Source: Lenzites betulinus (lineage: Eukaryota > Basidiomycota > Agaricomycetes > Polyporales > Polyporaceae). From it: a stretch of DNA of 64,000 nucleotides. Location of the stretch: contig JABYQU010000047.1 of the NCBI GenBank assembly GCA_022264855.1, positions 1 to 64,000 of the forward strand. Direction: 5' to 3'. The translations under genes and the position numbers were made by a program. The notes below the pieces were generated by a model that made no database searches, was not told where the DNA came from, and worked only from the letters and a program-made list of their open reading frames with translations. This document shows, one piece after another, positions 1 through 11,246 of the stretch (position 1 is its first letter; the number at the start of each line of letters is the position of its first letter).

Positions 1-469
1 GGTCGCGCTCGGTGAGGCTATAGACTCCAGACTTGATGAGGCTTGCGGTGATCGCCTTGAACTCGCGATGGTACTCAGCCATCTCTGCGATAGAGTTGAT
101 GACGGCCGCGCCGCGTCGGAGCGCGAGCGCTTGGGCATCCCGCACGAAGTAGGCCTTAACGACCCCTGCGCCCGGGTAGAGTTGGATAAGCGCGGCCTTG
201 AATTCGGCGTACGTGGCCACCCCCTCCGACTCGGGCAATGCCTCCGCCAAGTCTGCGACGTCGATGGGAAGGTACCGAACGACCCAGCTCTTGCGCTCCA
301 CCTCGCCATGAGTCGCTGTGCGCTCGAACAAGAACTCCAGGTCCTGGAAGAAGCGGCGGAGCGTTCGAGGGTTCGCGGGATCGAAAACGGGTGCAGTGCT
401 ATGTCCGCGCGCGGGCATGGCTGCGCGCGCGTGTTGCACGAGCGGTTCCTGATGCTGTTCGTCGGCCAT
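1..469 (-). CDS. Ty3/gypsy-type Gag, partial (element 1)
   Basis: Retrotransposon capsid protein, cut by the left window edge. From the first ATG (469) the minus strand reads MADEQHQEP..., then a proline/alanine segment with the motif MPARGHSTAP and RTLRRFFQDLE, WVVRYLPID and YPGAG. The same motifs recur in the Gag at 22.6-23.5 kb (MPARGHSTAP, RTLRRFFQDIE, WVVRYLPIDV, LYPGA), so the two are paralogous Gags. The frame stays open without an ATG for about 140 more codons upstream, to about position 897, and that stretch (ASDLAAELL...WFQELAQAL) is also conserved in the other element. It directly follows a primer-binding site and LTR in the expected order. Only the N-terminal half is visible, so the zinc knuckle and any pol lie outside the window. 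Assignment as Gag rests on paralogy and context. Confidence 0.8.
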   Translation of the reverse strand, partial: MADEQHQEPLVQHARAAMPARGHSTAPVFDPANPRTLRRFFQDLEFLFERTATHGEVERKSWVVRYLPIDVADLAEALPESEGVATYAEFKAALIQLYPGAGVVKAYFVRDAQALALRRGAAVINSIAEMAEYHREFKAITASLIKSGVYSLTERD

Positions 470-938
470 ATCGCGCGCTGGAGGGCTAGGGGAGCGCGCG
501 CTTTCAGAAGTGCTTAGCGGTGTAGGGACGGCGGATTCGAGAATGTCCCGCTCTGAAGATGCTGGCAGCGCGGTAGTGGAGATGGTACGGCGCGAATGAC
601 GTAGGTTCGTAGGGAAGTCGAAGTCCGAAGGTGGGGATGGGGGAACCTCTGGTGAGGAAGGCGCCGAGTCTTCTCGAGGGAGGGCCTGGGCCAACTCTTG
701 GAACCACGTGGTGGTGGGATTCGAACGCAGGCGCCGAGCGCTGTAGCTGAGGAAGAGGGAAAGGGACTCGACGACGGTGTGGAGGTCTTGAGGGGTGCAC
801 TGGGTGTATCCGATGGCGAGTAACTCGCGCAAGGCACTATCGAGCAGTTCCGCAGCTAGGTCGGACGCCGTGGTAGCAGCGCGCGCGCGCAGTCGGCTCT
901 AGGGTGCGTTCCGAAGGTGTAGGTCGAGATCTGAAACC

Positions 939-956
939 CCCTCGCGGTGGGCTCCA
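939..956 (-). other. Primer-binding site of LTR element 1
   Basis: On the minus strand the sequence starts TGGAGCCCACCGCGAGGG, three bases after the LTR end. A TGG start matches the complement of a tRNA 3' CCA end. The same 18 bases at the same 3-base distance are found at 23995-24012. The priming tRNA was not identified. Confidence 0.7.
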
Positions 957-959
957 AAA

Positions 960-1829
960 TGATACGGTAAGAGGTGCTCTGACGGCCGATAGCCGAGGGG
1001 TAGAGGACGTCTAGGTGTGTGATGAAGGGGAGTAAGGTCTCGAGCTCCCTAGGTTCGCTAGTAGGCCGGCCCGCGTACTGTTCGCGCGCTAGCAGAAGGG
1101 AAGCCTCTCGCGCACAAGGCAAGAGCGCGCGCGGACTCGCACTGTAGAAGGGCGCGCGCGGAGGTAAGCTCGGTAACGCAGCGCGCGCAGGAATAACGCA
1201 ACGCTCGCAGTCAGCCGCGGGGCTTCGCAACGCAGTACGCACGCAGTAAAACGCAGGAGGAACGGAATAGACGCAATATACGCAACTGACGGTACGCTGT
1301 CACAGCGGAGAGGTCTCCAGTCGTCCTGCCTTGAAGGGGAAGCTGTTGCACGTTAAGAAGCGCGAGGGACACGTTCCCAGCAGTTGAGAGAGTGAGGGGT
1401 GGATTGTCTGGGGGGTTCGAATGCCCCGAAATGACTATGTACAGGAATGCCCGCAGGCTGAATCAAAAACACGTGCTACCCTACGGAAGATAAGCGGAAA
1501 CCGGGCCCGGGATGCCTCGCGCGCCGGGCGCACTCGCCGCGCGCGATCCGACTCTTCGCGCGCCTCGTGCGCGCGCCACTGATGCGCTCAGCGGCCCCGC
1601 GCGCGCGAGCTGCTAGGGCAGAGGGCTCTGGATAGCGACAGGCATCGCGCGCGCCGTGGTGAAGTGCCCCGCGCGCATCTTGACCTTGCGCGCGATGGCT
1701 ACGCTCACTACGCGCGCGACGTAGGGGGCACCAAGGTGAGCGGTGGGCTCTGCGCGCGCTGTGGTTGGCGTGCGCGCGCAAGGGTGGAAAAGGAGGGTTT
1801 CTGGCCTGGAACGCCTGTGGAGCGTATCA
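960..1829 (-). repeat. 5' LTR of element 1 (870 bp)
   Basis: The stretch begins TGATACG and ends CGTATCA, a perfect 7-bp terminal inverted repeat of the TG...CA type, and abuts the primer-binding site at its left end. Its right end cuts directly into a Ty3/gypsy pol frame (1830 onward), which shows an insertion boundary there. It contains long GCGCGC-rich stretches (about 1490-1790). The 3' LTR would lie left of the window. Confidence 0.75.
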
Positions 1830-2565
1830 GCGGAACCACTCCGCCTTGAGCATCGTGACATCATTGGACGTGTCCAGACCACCCGCATGGTCGACACGTC
1901 TTGACAATGCATCGGCTTTGCCCATCGTCGAGCCAGGACGATGCGTGAGTGTGAAGTCGTAGTTTTGCAGCTCTACAACCCATCGTGCCTGTCGAGGGTT
2001 TAGACGTTGTGGCCGACGGAAGAATTCGAGATTTTTATGATCGGAGTGAATCTCAAACGGTTCCCGTGCTCCCATTAGGAAGTGTCGCCACTCGTCCAGG
2101 GCTGCCATGACAGCAAGCAGCTCACGGTCGTATATCTCGTAGTTACGTTCCGTTGGTGTCAACGCCTTCGACAGATATGCAATTGTGCGCCATTTCCCAT
2201 TCTGACGTTGCGCTAGCTCCGCCCCGAGTGCGTAGTTAGAAGCGTCACAGGAGACCCTGAACTGGTCCGTGTCGTTCGGGACTGCAAGCACTGGTGCGCT
2301 CGTGATTGCCTGTTTGATCACCGAGAACGCTGCTGACTGCTCTGCTCCCCACCTCCACTCGACTAGTCCCGTCAAGGCGTGCAAAGGGCTGGCGATTTTG
2401 GAGAAGCCTGCAATGAACCGACGGTAGAAGTTAACAAAGCCAAGGAAGCTTTGCAGCTCCTTCTTTGTTGTCGGCTCCGGCCATTCCGTAACGCCTGCCA
2501 CCTTTGCTGGGTCCATCCTCACAACCCCATCGCTGATGATGTGCCCAAGGTACTCGGTCTCGCGC
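1830..2565 (-). pseudogene. Ty3/gypsy pol fragment (RT thumb plus RNase H)
   Basis: Remnant of an older retrotransposon polyprotein, about 245 codons, truncated at both ends by later LTR insertions. It reads HQRETEYLGHIIS (connection after reverse transcriptase), FLGFVNFYRRFI, then RNase H with all four carboxylates in context: CDAS, YDRELLAV, HSDHKN and KADALSRR. At its 3' end the frame runs ...LKAEWFR and meets TGA, which is the first base triplet of the inserted LTR (1829 downward). At its 5' end it joins the LTR at 2566. No polymerase active site, protease or integrase is present, so it cannot function alone. Confidence 0.9.
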
Positions 2566-3200
2566 TGATGCACTGGAACCTGCTATAACAGCAGGATAGA
2601 GGGCGCGGCCGAGAGCCTAGGGGGCGAGGCCGGACGTAGTGCGGGGAGGGAAGGATAATGCCTGCGAGTAAGGGCCGGTTTCCCTTCACTGGGCTTCCAC
2701 GAAGCGTCGCAGGTCGCGGTCGTCCCGCTATCGCAGAGGGAAGGTGGGTACGCGGTCCGTCGGTTCTATCGCAACCGGTCGCAGTGCCAGCGAACTGGTA
2801 AGGAGGCGTGGACGGGGCAGTCGCGGTGGTCAGGGGAAGCCGTGATCGCAGTCGCAAGTTCGCGTCGCAGCTCGCGGTCGCAGTTCGCAGTTCGCGGTCG
2901 CAGTCGCAGTCGCAGTCGGTACCGGGGCCGGTCTATGAGATCTGAGGGGTGGGGATTGCTTGCCTCCTGAAAACTACGGAGCACGGAATATATACATGGA
3001 CGATACCGGGTCGCTCTCCCAAAGTCCGAGATCAGCCGGTCGCACGGCCAGACTCCTCCTGCTGCGACTACGGTCCTCAGGCGCCCGCGACTCAGCCGGG
3101 CGTGCGACGGCTCGCGACGGCTTGCGACGGCTGCGCCGAAGCCTGCTACGCCCGTACCTAACTGTACCGCTCCGGCCTCAGCGGGCCGCAGGTCGCATCA
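2566..3200 (-). repeat. 3' LTR of element 2 (copy A)
   Basis: 635 bp, TGATGC...GCATCA, near-identical to 24016-24647 and 61531-62162. A 17-base hairpin-like word, CCTGCTATAACAGCAGG, lies 15 bases inside the left end, and a TATA-like stretch (gaatatatacatgg) lies near 2986-3000. Confidence 0.85.
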
Positions 3201-3212
3201 TCTCCCCCTCAC
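3201..3212 (-). other. Polypurine tract of element 2
   Basis: Minus strand GTGAGGGGGAGA immediately precedes the TGATGC start of the 3' LTR, the expected position of the plus-strand primer. The same tract adjoins copy C at 62163. Confidence 0.65.
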
Positions 3213-3341
3213 TGAGATCCCGACCGCCCTCGGTCGGCCATCGATGCGATCGCGCGATAGACCCTGCGATAAAGGTCACCATCTGCCCACGGAGGCCCAC
3301 CTATCCTTTTCGCTCTCTCTCCTATGCGCGGTATCGCCACC

Positions 3342-3988
3342 ATGGATAACTTGGTCGAAATCGAGGCCGCATCGGCTCGCCTGCGACAGACTACTATCTC
3401 CCTGGCCCGTGTACAGGTCGAAGAGCAGGCGGCCATTATGGAGGAGATGGTCGAGACCGGCTATAGCGTCGCAGATTGGGAGGACGCCATCGACCGCTTC
3501 CTGTACCGCACGGTACGTCCTATCGGCCAGTCTCCTGCTCTGCGAGCGATGCGATACTGAGCTTGCCTTCCTAGGAGTCGTACTTCTTGATTTCCCTCGG
3601 CGATACCGTGATGACGCCTCTCCTTACTCGCGCCCGAGTGGCCTTGCGCGCCCTGGAACGACACAGCGAGTACCGCGGCGCAGTCGCAGACTTCGACCGA
3701 CGACTCTTTACCATGTCGCGCGACCTGGAAGGTGTCTTCTTAGCTGCCGCCCGCCAGCGCCTGGTCCTTCTACGCTCTCGCTCCTCTGCGATCCACAACG
3801 TTCTTGCGATCGCGGGCGCCGACCGGTCCGTGGACATGGCCCAGTCGCAGGATATCGCGGGCGCGATCGCCCGTCTTCAGCGCGACGTCGCGGCCGCCCA
3901 AGACGCCTACCGTGGTGGAGAGCGCACGGTACTGGTCGACCGCCCTGAGGAGGCTGGTGGTCGCAGCCATGGAGGAGGTTGCGACTAA
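3342..3988 (+). pseudogene. Antisense ORF1 of element 2, copy A (frameshifted)
   Basis: Antisense to the retroelement. The start sits in a strong context (GCCACCATGG). Exon 1 (3342-3512, MDNLVEIEAASARL...) joins by a gtacgt...cctag intron to exon 2 from 3575 (ESYFLISLGDTVM...). The product is a small, charged, mostly helical protein, rich in Arg, Ala and Glu, with no domain I recognise. Compared with the copy at 62304-62965 it has lost bases around 3950-3960 (gctggtggtc against gccggatgggtc), which shifts the last ~10 codons. The close match between copies suggests recent common origin. Confidence 0.6.
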
Positions 3989-4181
3989 TCGTTCGGGTTA
4001 GGAAGGAGGGAAGACACCTGAAGGCAGGAGACGAATTGCGATGCGTGTAGTCTAGCCCATCGATGGATTAGATGTCTTGCGATCGGTTCCCGATTGCGAC
4101 CTCGTGTGGCCCACTCCTTCCTATAAGTCTGCGACCTGCGATGCGACCAGCCTGGTATCGCACGCCCCAGTACTCCGCGCC

Positions 4182-4779
4182 ATGGATCCCCTTCCTGACC
4201 TTGTCCGCGCTATAGACTCTCTCTGCGGCGAACTTGTCGACCCCGCCCTCTACCAGTTAGAGTCGCAGGTTGCGACCATCGAGGGCACCCTTCTTCCGTG
4301 GACCGCCTGATATCCGCCACTGGCACGTCCTTGCGACGCGTGTCCTGGTCGCCATAGTGCGTATGCTAGCTGCTTCCCAGCGCAGTCATTGACCCGTAGT
4401 CGCAGGAAGCCTGTATTGCGATGGGCTGCGACCAAGCTCTTGTGGATGCCGCGACCGCCCGCGCCCTCTCGGTCCTGCGATCGCAGACTGCGTACCCCGA
4501 CCTCGGCCCCTGGTTCCTGCGAGAGAGACTTCGGTACACAGCCGCTCAAGAATGCCTTACTCTCGAAGTGACTCGCGCCCAGCTACGTTTTTGGTGTCGC
4601 GGGCCGACGCGGCTCGCGGAGTGGCCAGTCGCGCGGGCGGGCCGGGCATACATTGTCTTCTGCTCTTCCAGCATCCGAGGGGCTTCGGCGCGCGCCTTGC
4701 GGGGAACTGAGCACGCGCTTACCGAATTAGGGGAGATGGAGGCGTCGGCCTCGGTGCCGCGGGGGCGGGACTGGACTAG
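4182..4779 (+). pseudogene. Antisense ORF2 of element 2, copy A (frameshifted)
   Basis: Begins MDPLPDLVRAIDSLCGEL and continues in the next exon from about 4406 (EACIAMGCDQALVD..., ...RERLRYTAAQECLTLEVTRAQ). The intact counterpart is 63146-63749. Copy A carries indels near 4290 (lost bases before the DSPDI segment), around 4590 and near 4741, so it cannot encode the full product. The predicted protein is helical and charged; no known domain is visible. Confidence 0.55.
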
Positions 4780-5203
4780 TCAGGGGAGGCGGGCCGCCCG
4801 AAACGGAGGAGTAGGGAAGCCCGGCGCGGCCGCCGTTGGCGTCTATGGTGTATTTCTGGCGCGCCAATCCTAGCTCTGGCATTTGCGACCCGTTGCGATC
4901 GGGGACGATCTGGTGGGAACGCGTCGCGCGCTCCGCTGCGCTCTGAATGTACCCGCGTAGCGCCTGTTCGACTGGGTCGCGGCGCGTCAGCGCTAAGTCT
5001 CCGTGCGCTGGAAATTTTGCTTCCGCGATGCTTCGGCGCTTGACGTGCCGCGTGCTTGCGACTGTCAGCGCTTCCCGACCCTGCGCTGCTGCCGTCCGCG
5101 AAGGGCTGCGAACAGCTAAGTACTCGTCGCATCGGTCGCTGGACTTTGCTCTCTTCGACCTCTCTCCGCTTACTCCCCCGCTTGCTTCATCATCCCGCAC
5201 GCC

Positions 5204-7001
5204 ATGGCCAGCTCTCTACGCCCGCCGCCAAGAAAGGCAAAGGTCGCGCCGACCCCGCGACCGTCTGCGCCGAGACCGTAGAGTACCTCGAGGACTTGTT
5301 CAAGGCGCTCCCGAGGGCGTCGCAGGCCCTTCCGACTACGCCGCCTTCGCCTTCTCCGCCTTGGGATGGATGTACGTCCCTTGCGACTGCGACCGCTCCT
5401 CTTTGCTGACTTGCCTCTCCCAGCACCGCCTAGAGCGCTACGACGCCGAGCCCGCGCTAGTCGCTCAGTGGGGCGACCGCGTGTTCGCGGCCGTCGACGC
5501 GGGGCTCGGCGGCTACTCGGGCGCGGACGACCCCTCTCGCGACGACCTATACGTCGCGCGCGCGAGCGCGCCGCCGCCGCCCTGGTCGCGCGACGCGAGG
5601 AAGAGCCCGGAGCGAGATCGAGGCTCGTCGCAAGGTTGGGCAGACGCGCGCGCCGCGGCCGCGGACTCGGACGACGAAGACGACGTCCCCTTGCGACCCC
5701 GCCCCAGCTCGCCCCGCTCCGCCCGCTCCTCCCGCTGCTCCCCGGACCCGTGCGATGATGCGAGCGTCCAACGCCCCTCCGATCGCGGTGAAGGCTCCGG
5801 CCGCGACCAAGTCGCGCCCCCGCAAAGCTCGCGCCTGCGATCCAGCTCGCGCCCGCGACCAAGCCCGCGTCTGCGACCAAGCCCGCCTCCACGCTGAAGG
5901 TCACTCCCGTGGCCAAGTCCGCGCCCGCGCCTGCCCCCTCGACGCCCCAGAAGTCCGCCGCGCCGGCCGCGACCGCTCCCACACCTCGCCCATCTCTCCG
6001 GCTGGCCCCTCGCGCAAGCGCGCCCGCGAAGGCGAGGACTTCGTGCTGGTCACGAAGCGACCGCGGACCGGAGGGCTTCGAGCCTGCGACCTACCCGCCG
6101 GTGCGGCCTGCCCTCGGGCAAGGAGGCGGTAAGTCTTGTCTGTCCGTCTGCGACCACGCTAACCCCCCCTTCTATAGTGTGCGCAGTGCCAGACCCTTGC
6201 GCGCCCCCGATGCGTCCTGCGTCGCGGGTGCGCAAGTGCGATCCGCTGCGTGTACTCGCAGAAGGGGTGTTATGCCGCGGCCACATCGACTATGGAGAGT
6301 GGTACGACAGCAACGGCTTCGACCACGGTACGTCGCAATGCGCCCCCCTTTGATTTTCTTGCGATATTGACCTCTTTCCTCGGCCTAGCGAACCCGCCCA
6401 TCGGGCACATCTGGCGTGCGGTCCTGACCGCGAAAGGCGCCCCTCCGACATCCCCAGAGTGCTGCCGCTTGCCCGAAGGAGTCACGGAGGAGCAGGCGAC
6501 CGCCCAGGAGATCGTCGACATCACAGCCGGTGTCGTCGCGCAGCACGCTGCCACTGGAGCCGCGACCGACCCCGCCCCTGCGATCGCGACCTCGCCTGCG
6601 ACCGCGGCGGCGACCGCTCCCGCGACCACTCCTGCGACCGCGCCAGAGGCCGCGCCGAAGACCACGCCTAAGGCCACACCGAAGGCCGCGACGACGGTGA
6701 TTACGCCCAAAGGGACGGGCTCCTTTCTCCTCCGGCCCTTCCCCCCTTGCGCCTCGACGCCTCCGCCCGCTCCTCGCGCCCCGACGCCCCCTTCTGCGAT
6801 CGCAGCCGCCCGGGAGGAAGACATCACCATGGCCCCCTCTAGCGCGGCCCAGGACGCGGAGCGACTTCCTTCAGTTTTGGTGAGCAAGTTGTTCCCTCCG
6901 GTACAGTATACTCGGCTGATCGTGTCCTACCCCGGCCAGGAGGATCTGCTCCACATCAGGACGCGACCTCCTCCGCGCACCTACACCTCCTGCTGTAACA
7001 C
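5204..7001 (+). pseudogene. Antisense ORF3 of element 2 (Cys-cluster protein, decayed, interrupted by KDZ)
   Basis: Third plus-strand gene of the antisense cluster. Pieces in different frames give a consistent product: MASS, KKGKGRADPATVCAETVEYLEDLF, then ALGWM, an intron (gtacgt...ccag, about 5371-5422), HRLERYDAEPALVAQWGD, an acidic/proline-rich linker with the basic patch KRAREGEDF, a second intron near 6130-6178, a cysteine cluster beginning CAQCQTLARP, GHIDYGEWYDSNGFDH, a third intron, and an Ala/Thr/Pro-rich tail. At least three small indels (near 5212, 5310 and 6215) break the frame. The tail reads into the KDZ insertion point at 7002; skipping KDZ it would continue for about 20 codons from 19577. 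The Cys cluster suggests zinc binding; function is unknown. Confidence 0.5.
6981..7001 (-). pseudogene. Last codons of Gag of element 2
   Basis: If the KDZ element and one copy of its flanking TGATGCATCA are removed, the Gag frame from 19577 continues over these bases as VLQQEV and a TAG stop. Gag therefore ended tail-to-tail, overlapping antisense ORF3. Confidence 0.4.
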
Positions 7002-7011
7002 TGATGCATCA
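7002..7011. repeat. Left flanking TGATGCATCA of KDZ element
   Basis: Palindromic 10-mer present on both sides of the KDZ element (also 19567-19576). Keeping one copy restores open frames on both strands, so it is probably a target-site duplication or contains one. Confidence 0.6.
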
Positions 7012-7410
7012 GAGGCCGTACAGCGCCCACCCCCCGTGATGCACCAAAGACCGTACGTTTAGGCGCCCCCTTGGCGAGGTGCGGGGTTACTACTGGGCCC
7101 TCTCGGCACCTCGGCACATGTCCTAAAGCGGTAATTCGTGTGTAATATGTCGCGCGCACCGCGTAAACGCCTCCCGGACGTATTATTCAGCTTCGCGTAG
7201 TGTATACAGAGCGCCCGGGCGCCCCTTCCTCCTCCCGGGCACCTCGGGGATGCCCTTGGAGAGCGCCCGGCCACCTACCAGCCTCCCGGGCACCTCGGGG
7301 ATGTCCTGGGAGAGCGCCCGGCCACCTACCAGCCTCCCGGGCACCTCGGGGATGTCCTGGGAGAGCGCCCGGCCACCTACCAGCCTCTCGGGCACCTCGG
7401 GCATGATCTA
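7012..7410 (+). repeat. Left terminal inverted repeat of KDZ element with 51-bp subrepeats
   Basis: About 399 bp, matching the reverse complement of 19169-19566 with few differences. The inner ~200 bp hold three to four tandem copies of a 51-bp GC-rich unit that contains CCACCTACCAGCC and GGGCACCTCGGGG. Confidence 0.9.
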
Positions 7411-7445
7411 GAATGGAGATTACTTATATTATATGTACTAAAGTC

Positions 7446-10400
7446 CTATCCCCAAACAGTTTGCTCGGTGCTTTCCTGTCCTTGGCTCTCGAGATATAGT
7501 TCATACAGATGCCTGTCGTCAGTTGCTGCAGAATCAGCTGCCTGATATGTGGCGGTCCTACTGGATGACGTGTCAGTCACCGCTGCCCACTCCTGCCCGA
7601 TGCCCTGTCCAACAGAGTGTGCCAAGGTGAGCCACATGTTGCGGAATGTGGCTCGCATTGAGCGCCGCGCCTGCGCCTGGCTGATCGCGTATGCAGCCAG
7701 GCCTTCCTCCAGTGCCTCGCCGGTATCGGAACGGCGGCCAATCTGTACATACCAATGTACCTCTTGCCACTCGAGGAACGCGAGCACCCGCCGCATTTCC
7801 TCTGGCAGCAGTCGCCTCTCCTCTGCCCAGCGAGTGACCCGTGCGCGTGACTTGCACCATTCCACCCTGAGGGACTCCACCATGCCCACATCGCCGTCGC
7901 GATCTGATGCACGCCAGATCCACGAAAGTACGCGATGTCCTTCTGACTCTCCAGTGTCCTTCTCGCGCCGCCGCCGTCTCTGGACTGCCTCCAGATCGTC
8001 GTCTTGCACGCATCGAATGTCCTTGTCTGCGAGGACTCGGAATTCGGTTTCCCATTCGCCAGCACCGCGCAGGGAGAGGAGGGCCGATCGTGCACGGCGA
8101 TACTTCGCTGCCGCACCCCGGATTCGAGCTTCCTGCGCTGCAAGATCGGCGCGCGCGCGGGTGTTGGGTCCCTGGTGTCGAACGTGTAACTTCTTGTATG
8201 TGAATAGCCGCTGCTTGACGTGAAGTTGGTTTCGGAGATCTTGAAGCGAGTCTCGGCACTGCGCGTCCCGTAGCTGCATCTCCATGTCCACCAGGCCCTC
8301 GGCGCAAGTAGCATGACGAGATTCCACCGGAATTTGTGAGGGCAACCCGAGGATGACGTCCTCGAGTGTCTCGGTCGTTGTTTGAGCCGCTGGCATCGTA
8401 AGGAGGATGGGAGTTGCGGCCGGCATGTACACGGCTAGAAGTTCGCGGAACTTCTGTAGACGACGGCGAAGCACAGTGCGCTGTTCGTGCACCTGGGGGA
8501 CCTCGGAGAGCGTCGCATTCACCCTGTGACACTGTATCCGGTATCTAACATAAGTCAGCACACAACCGATGGACACAGGGATCACCACTTCACGTACTGT
8601 AGATCCTCTACGTCCAACCCAGATGTTATAAACCCTAGCATGCTCACTTCATTCAAAGCCACGTATCCCGCCGCCGCCGCCGCCGCCTGCTCTTTCGCGA
8701 CCAGCGTCTTCTTGGTCTCCGCCTCTGTGGGACCTGTGTTTACGCCATCTCAGAGAAACACAGGACATTGGAGAATGGGAGATATATACCGGTTGTGACC
8801 ACTACATACGGATCCGGAGCGGTGGAGGGGCTTTTCTCCCATGCTTCAACAGCTGCCCGCCATGCAGCGACGTTGTTGTCTTCCAGAGAGCTCGTTAGAG
8901 CGTTGAATAGCTCCTCGTGTTCAGCATGCTGCTGGATAGCTTTCTCTAACCGCCGATAGAGCAATAAGCCTGTAGGTAATCAGTCAGAACACCATTGAGC
9001 GTATCAATGTACAACGCACCAATGTCGCAGGTCTTCCGCCAGTTAGCGTAGTTCCACTGATCCTCCAAGATCCCCTGCCGCTGCCCTGGCCCCATGACTC
9101 TCGTACTATGTGCAGTCGGCTGGATCCACCACCACCGCCTCTCTGATCCTTCACCGTCACCCCGTGCAGCCCCCGGAATGTAGTTCAACGAAAATCGCGA
9201 ATGGTCGACGGACGTGTGGCTATGGAAGTGTAACTTCGGGATTCCGTACTTGATCGACCCTTCCGGCAGGGGAATTTGGAGGTGAGAGGGAAAGCGAGCG
9301 ATGCGCTCGACAAGATGTTTGGACCACTGACATGCGATATCGTATGTGACGAGCTTGCCCAACCGGAGGAAGTAGCGAAGGGCGCACACAAATATGTAGT
9401 CCATGTAGATGTATCTGCGTTCGGATCATCAGCAAATGCCTCAGCAAGGAAGACTGGATACTCACCGTTCGCCCTTCAAAATATCCGCTAATCCATTAGC
9501 TAGCATAAACTCGTGACGTGCACATATGATTGCGCCGACCCCGGTCGCTGCGTAGCCACTTGAGAACTTCGAATTAGCATGGGCAATGGCAGAGAGACCT
9601 GTACAGGTAGACTCCTACGTCGAGTATAAGTTAGAGTAGCTATATCACCCGGTAGGCAGTATAACTCACCTCATCCTGGTCGCCGTAATCCTTTAGTAAA
9701 GCATGGTATGCAGCATCCTCCACAAAGTAACCCCAACCACTCCCTAGGATCGGATCTTTGTCCGTATTTGAGACGTCGCGACGTTTGAGACGAAAACACG
9801 CATCCATCGCGACGGTAAGGATATACAGGTACCTGCCCAGATATTGTACATCAGGATGAATCAATCGCATATGAACGTAGGCAAACTCACTTCAGGTCGT
9901 CAGACGCGTCCTCCCAATTTGGTGGAAGATTGATGTCCGGCTGGGGACATGCTGGGCAGCGAATTGCTAACTCTCCCTCCCGAGTGCCATCGACCCCGGT
10001 TGGGTCGTGTCCTCGTCCTGCACGCTTGAGCATCTTCAGATGACGCCATTGGGCGACGACCCGCATGAAGGCCTTGTATCGGTCCTGGAGCTTCACTGAC
10101 CCAGTGTTGTCGGTTTGCCTCTCCAGGGTCGTGTAGTAGTCGTACATCGAGATCTTCCCCTGTAGGCTCTGGATGTGGTAGTGCTCCAGTAGGCGGAATG
10201 TGAAGGCAGTGTTCGGGTCTGTCTGTGTAGCAGGGAAAAGGCGGCGGCGTAGTAGTTGCTCATAACGGGACCCGGCCTTCTTTGCTTGATCGCATGCACA
10301 GAACGACAAGGCGATATTGTGCTGTCCGTGGATATCGACCACGCAGAAGTCTTTGCGCGCGGGGTCGGGGTTGGCACAGGGAGAATTGTCTGCATGTCCT

Positions 10401-11246
10401 AGTTGTACACGAAGACCTAAGTCGCGAAGGTTTGTAACGACATATGCCCGTCCGGTCCACCTCTGCAAGCCATGTCAGCGATGTTCTCGCTCCATCAGAG
10501 CCAATACTCACCTGTACCCTATGACACCATCCATACTTGTGTGCCTCGATCGCACATCCCTCACAGCGAAGCGGTTGTGGGTCACAGTCGAGACAGCGAA
10601 TGACCGCGCGATGCATGGGTGCGTCATGGCAATGAAGGCACATTTCGAAGGGGTAGTCCCCTCGTCCTTCGTGTCGAAGTAGCTCGTTGAGGTATGAGTC
10701 GCGATATGGCACAAAAGCGCCCATAGGCTCATCCTATTGGTATGTCAGACTCTGTCCAGACAGTGCAGGAAAGCAGCGCCAACTCACTGAACTGAGATAT
10801 CTTTTAGCTGCCTCTTCCAGGATATCCGACGCTGCATTAGCTGTCGCCTGTTGCGGTATCCCATCCTCGACGGAGTACGCCTCAAAATCGAAGGTTGGCC
10901 CTGGCAAGTCTTGCGCATAGTGAGAAGCCAGTTCGAACGGCACAGGTGCCGGGGATTCTTCAAGTGCACCGGAAGGCTCGGCGGGGGAGGGCCCCGGAAT
11001 GGGACTTCGGTAGAGGCGTCGAAGGTCGGAAGATTGAACGTCGGCGGAGGCATAAGGGAGCTGAGTGTTGGCAGTGAACGCTGCTGGCGTGGAAGGACCG
11101 CTGGTAGGCGTAGCACGACCAGAGGTAGCCACGAGGAGAGCTGGTGTTGATCGTTGTCCAAGAGCAGCCTCAGAGGAGATGTCGAAGTCGGCGCATGCGG
11201 TGTTGAGAGACTTCACGCGCTGTCGTTTGTGCCTCCTAGGTAGCAT
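7446..11246 (-). CDS. KDZ transposase with CxC2-like cysteine cluster
   Basis: Catalyses movement of the surrounding element. Nine exons in descending order: 11246-10788, 10733-10512, 10462-9891, 9832-9670, 9614-9466, 9414-9020, 8969-8790, 8733-8598, 8544-7446; all junctions keep phase and give 1124 residues. Residues ~165-245 form the Cys/His cluster known from these transposases (CLHCHDAP, CLDCD, CEGCAIEAHKYGWCH, then RWTGRAYV). The RNase H-like core follows with candidate acidic residues in TVAMDACFRL, VTYDIACQWS and GILEDQWNYAN, plus the family signatures TGVGAIICARHEF and KGERYIYMDYIF. The C-terminal third is a long charged helical region (RRLLPEEMRRVLAFLEWQ). The start at 11246 gives a basic N-terminus (MLPRRHKRQR). 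No stop or frameshift was found, so it may be active. Confidence 0.9.

Noticed and set aside
712..735. GGGATTCGAACGC word like a tRNA T-arm
   Set aside because: Lies within the conserved Gag frame and no cloverleaf could be built; the ggttcgaatgcccc word near 1415 was rejected for the same reason.
2578..2600. Hairpin CCTGCTATAACAGCAGG near the element end, as in Helitron 3' termini
   Set aside because: The repeats have TGATGC/GCATCA ends, a purine tract and a primer-binding site, which fit LTRs; no CTRR end or Rep/helicase gene was seen.
5170..5982. Minus-strand ORF of 270 codons, Gly/Arg-rich
   Set aside because: Shadow of the GC-rich antisense ORF3 region; composition only.
7200..7410. 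CRISPR-like array in the KDZ TIR
   Set aside because: The units are directly adjacent tandem copies without unique spacers, in a eukaryotic transposon.
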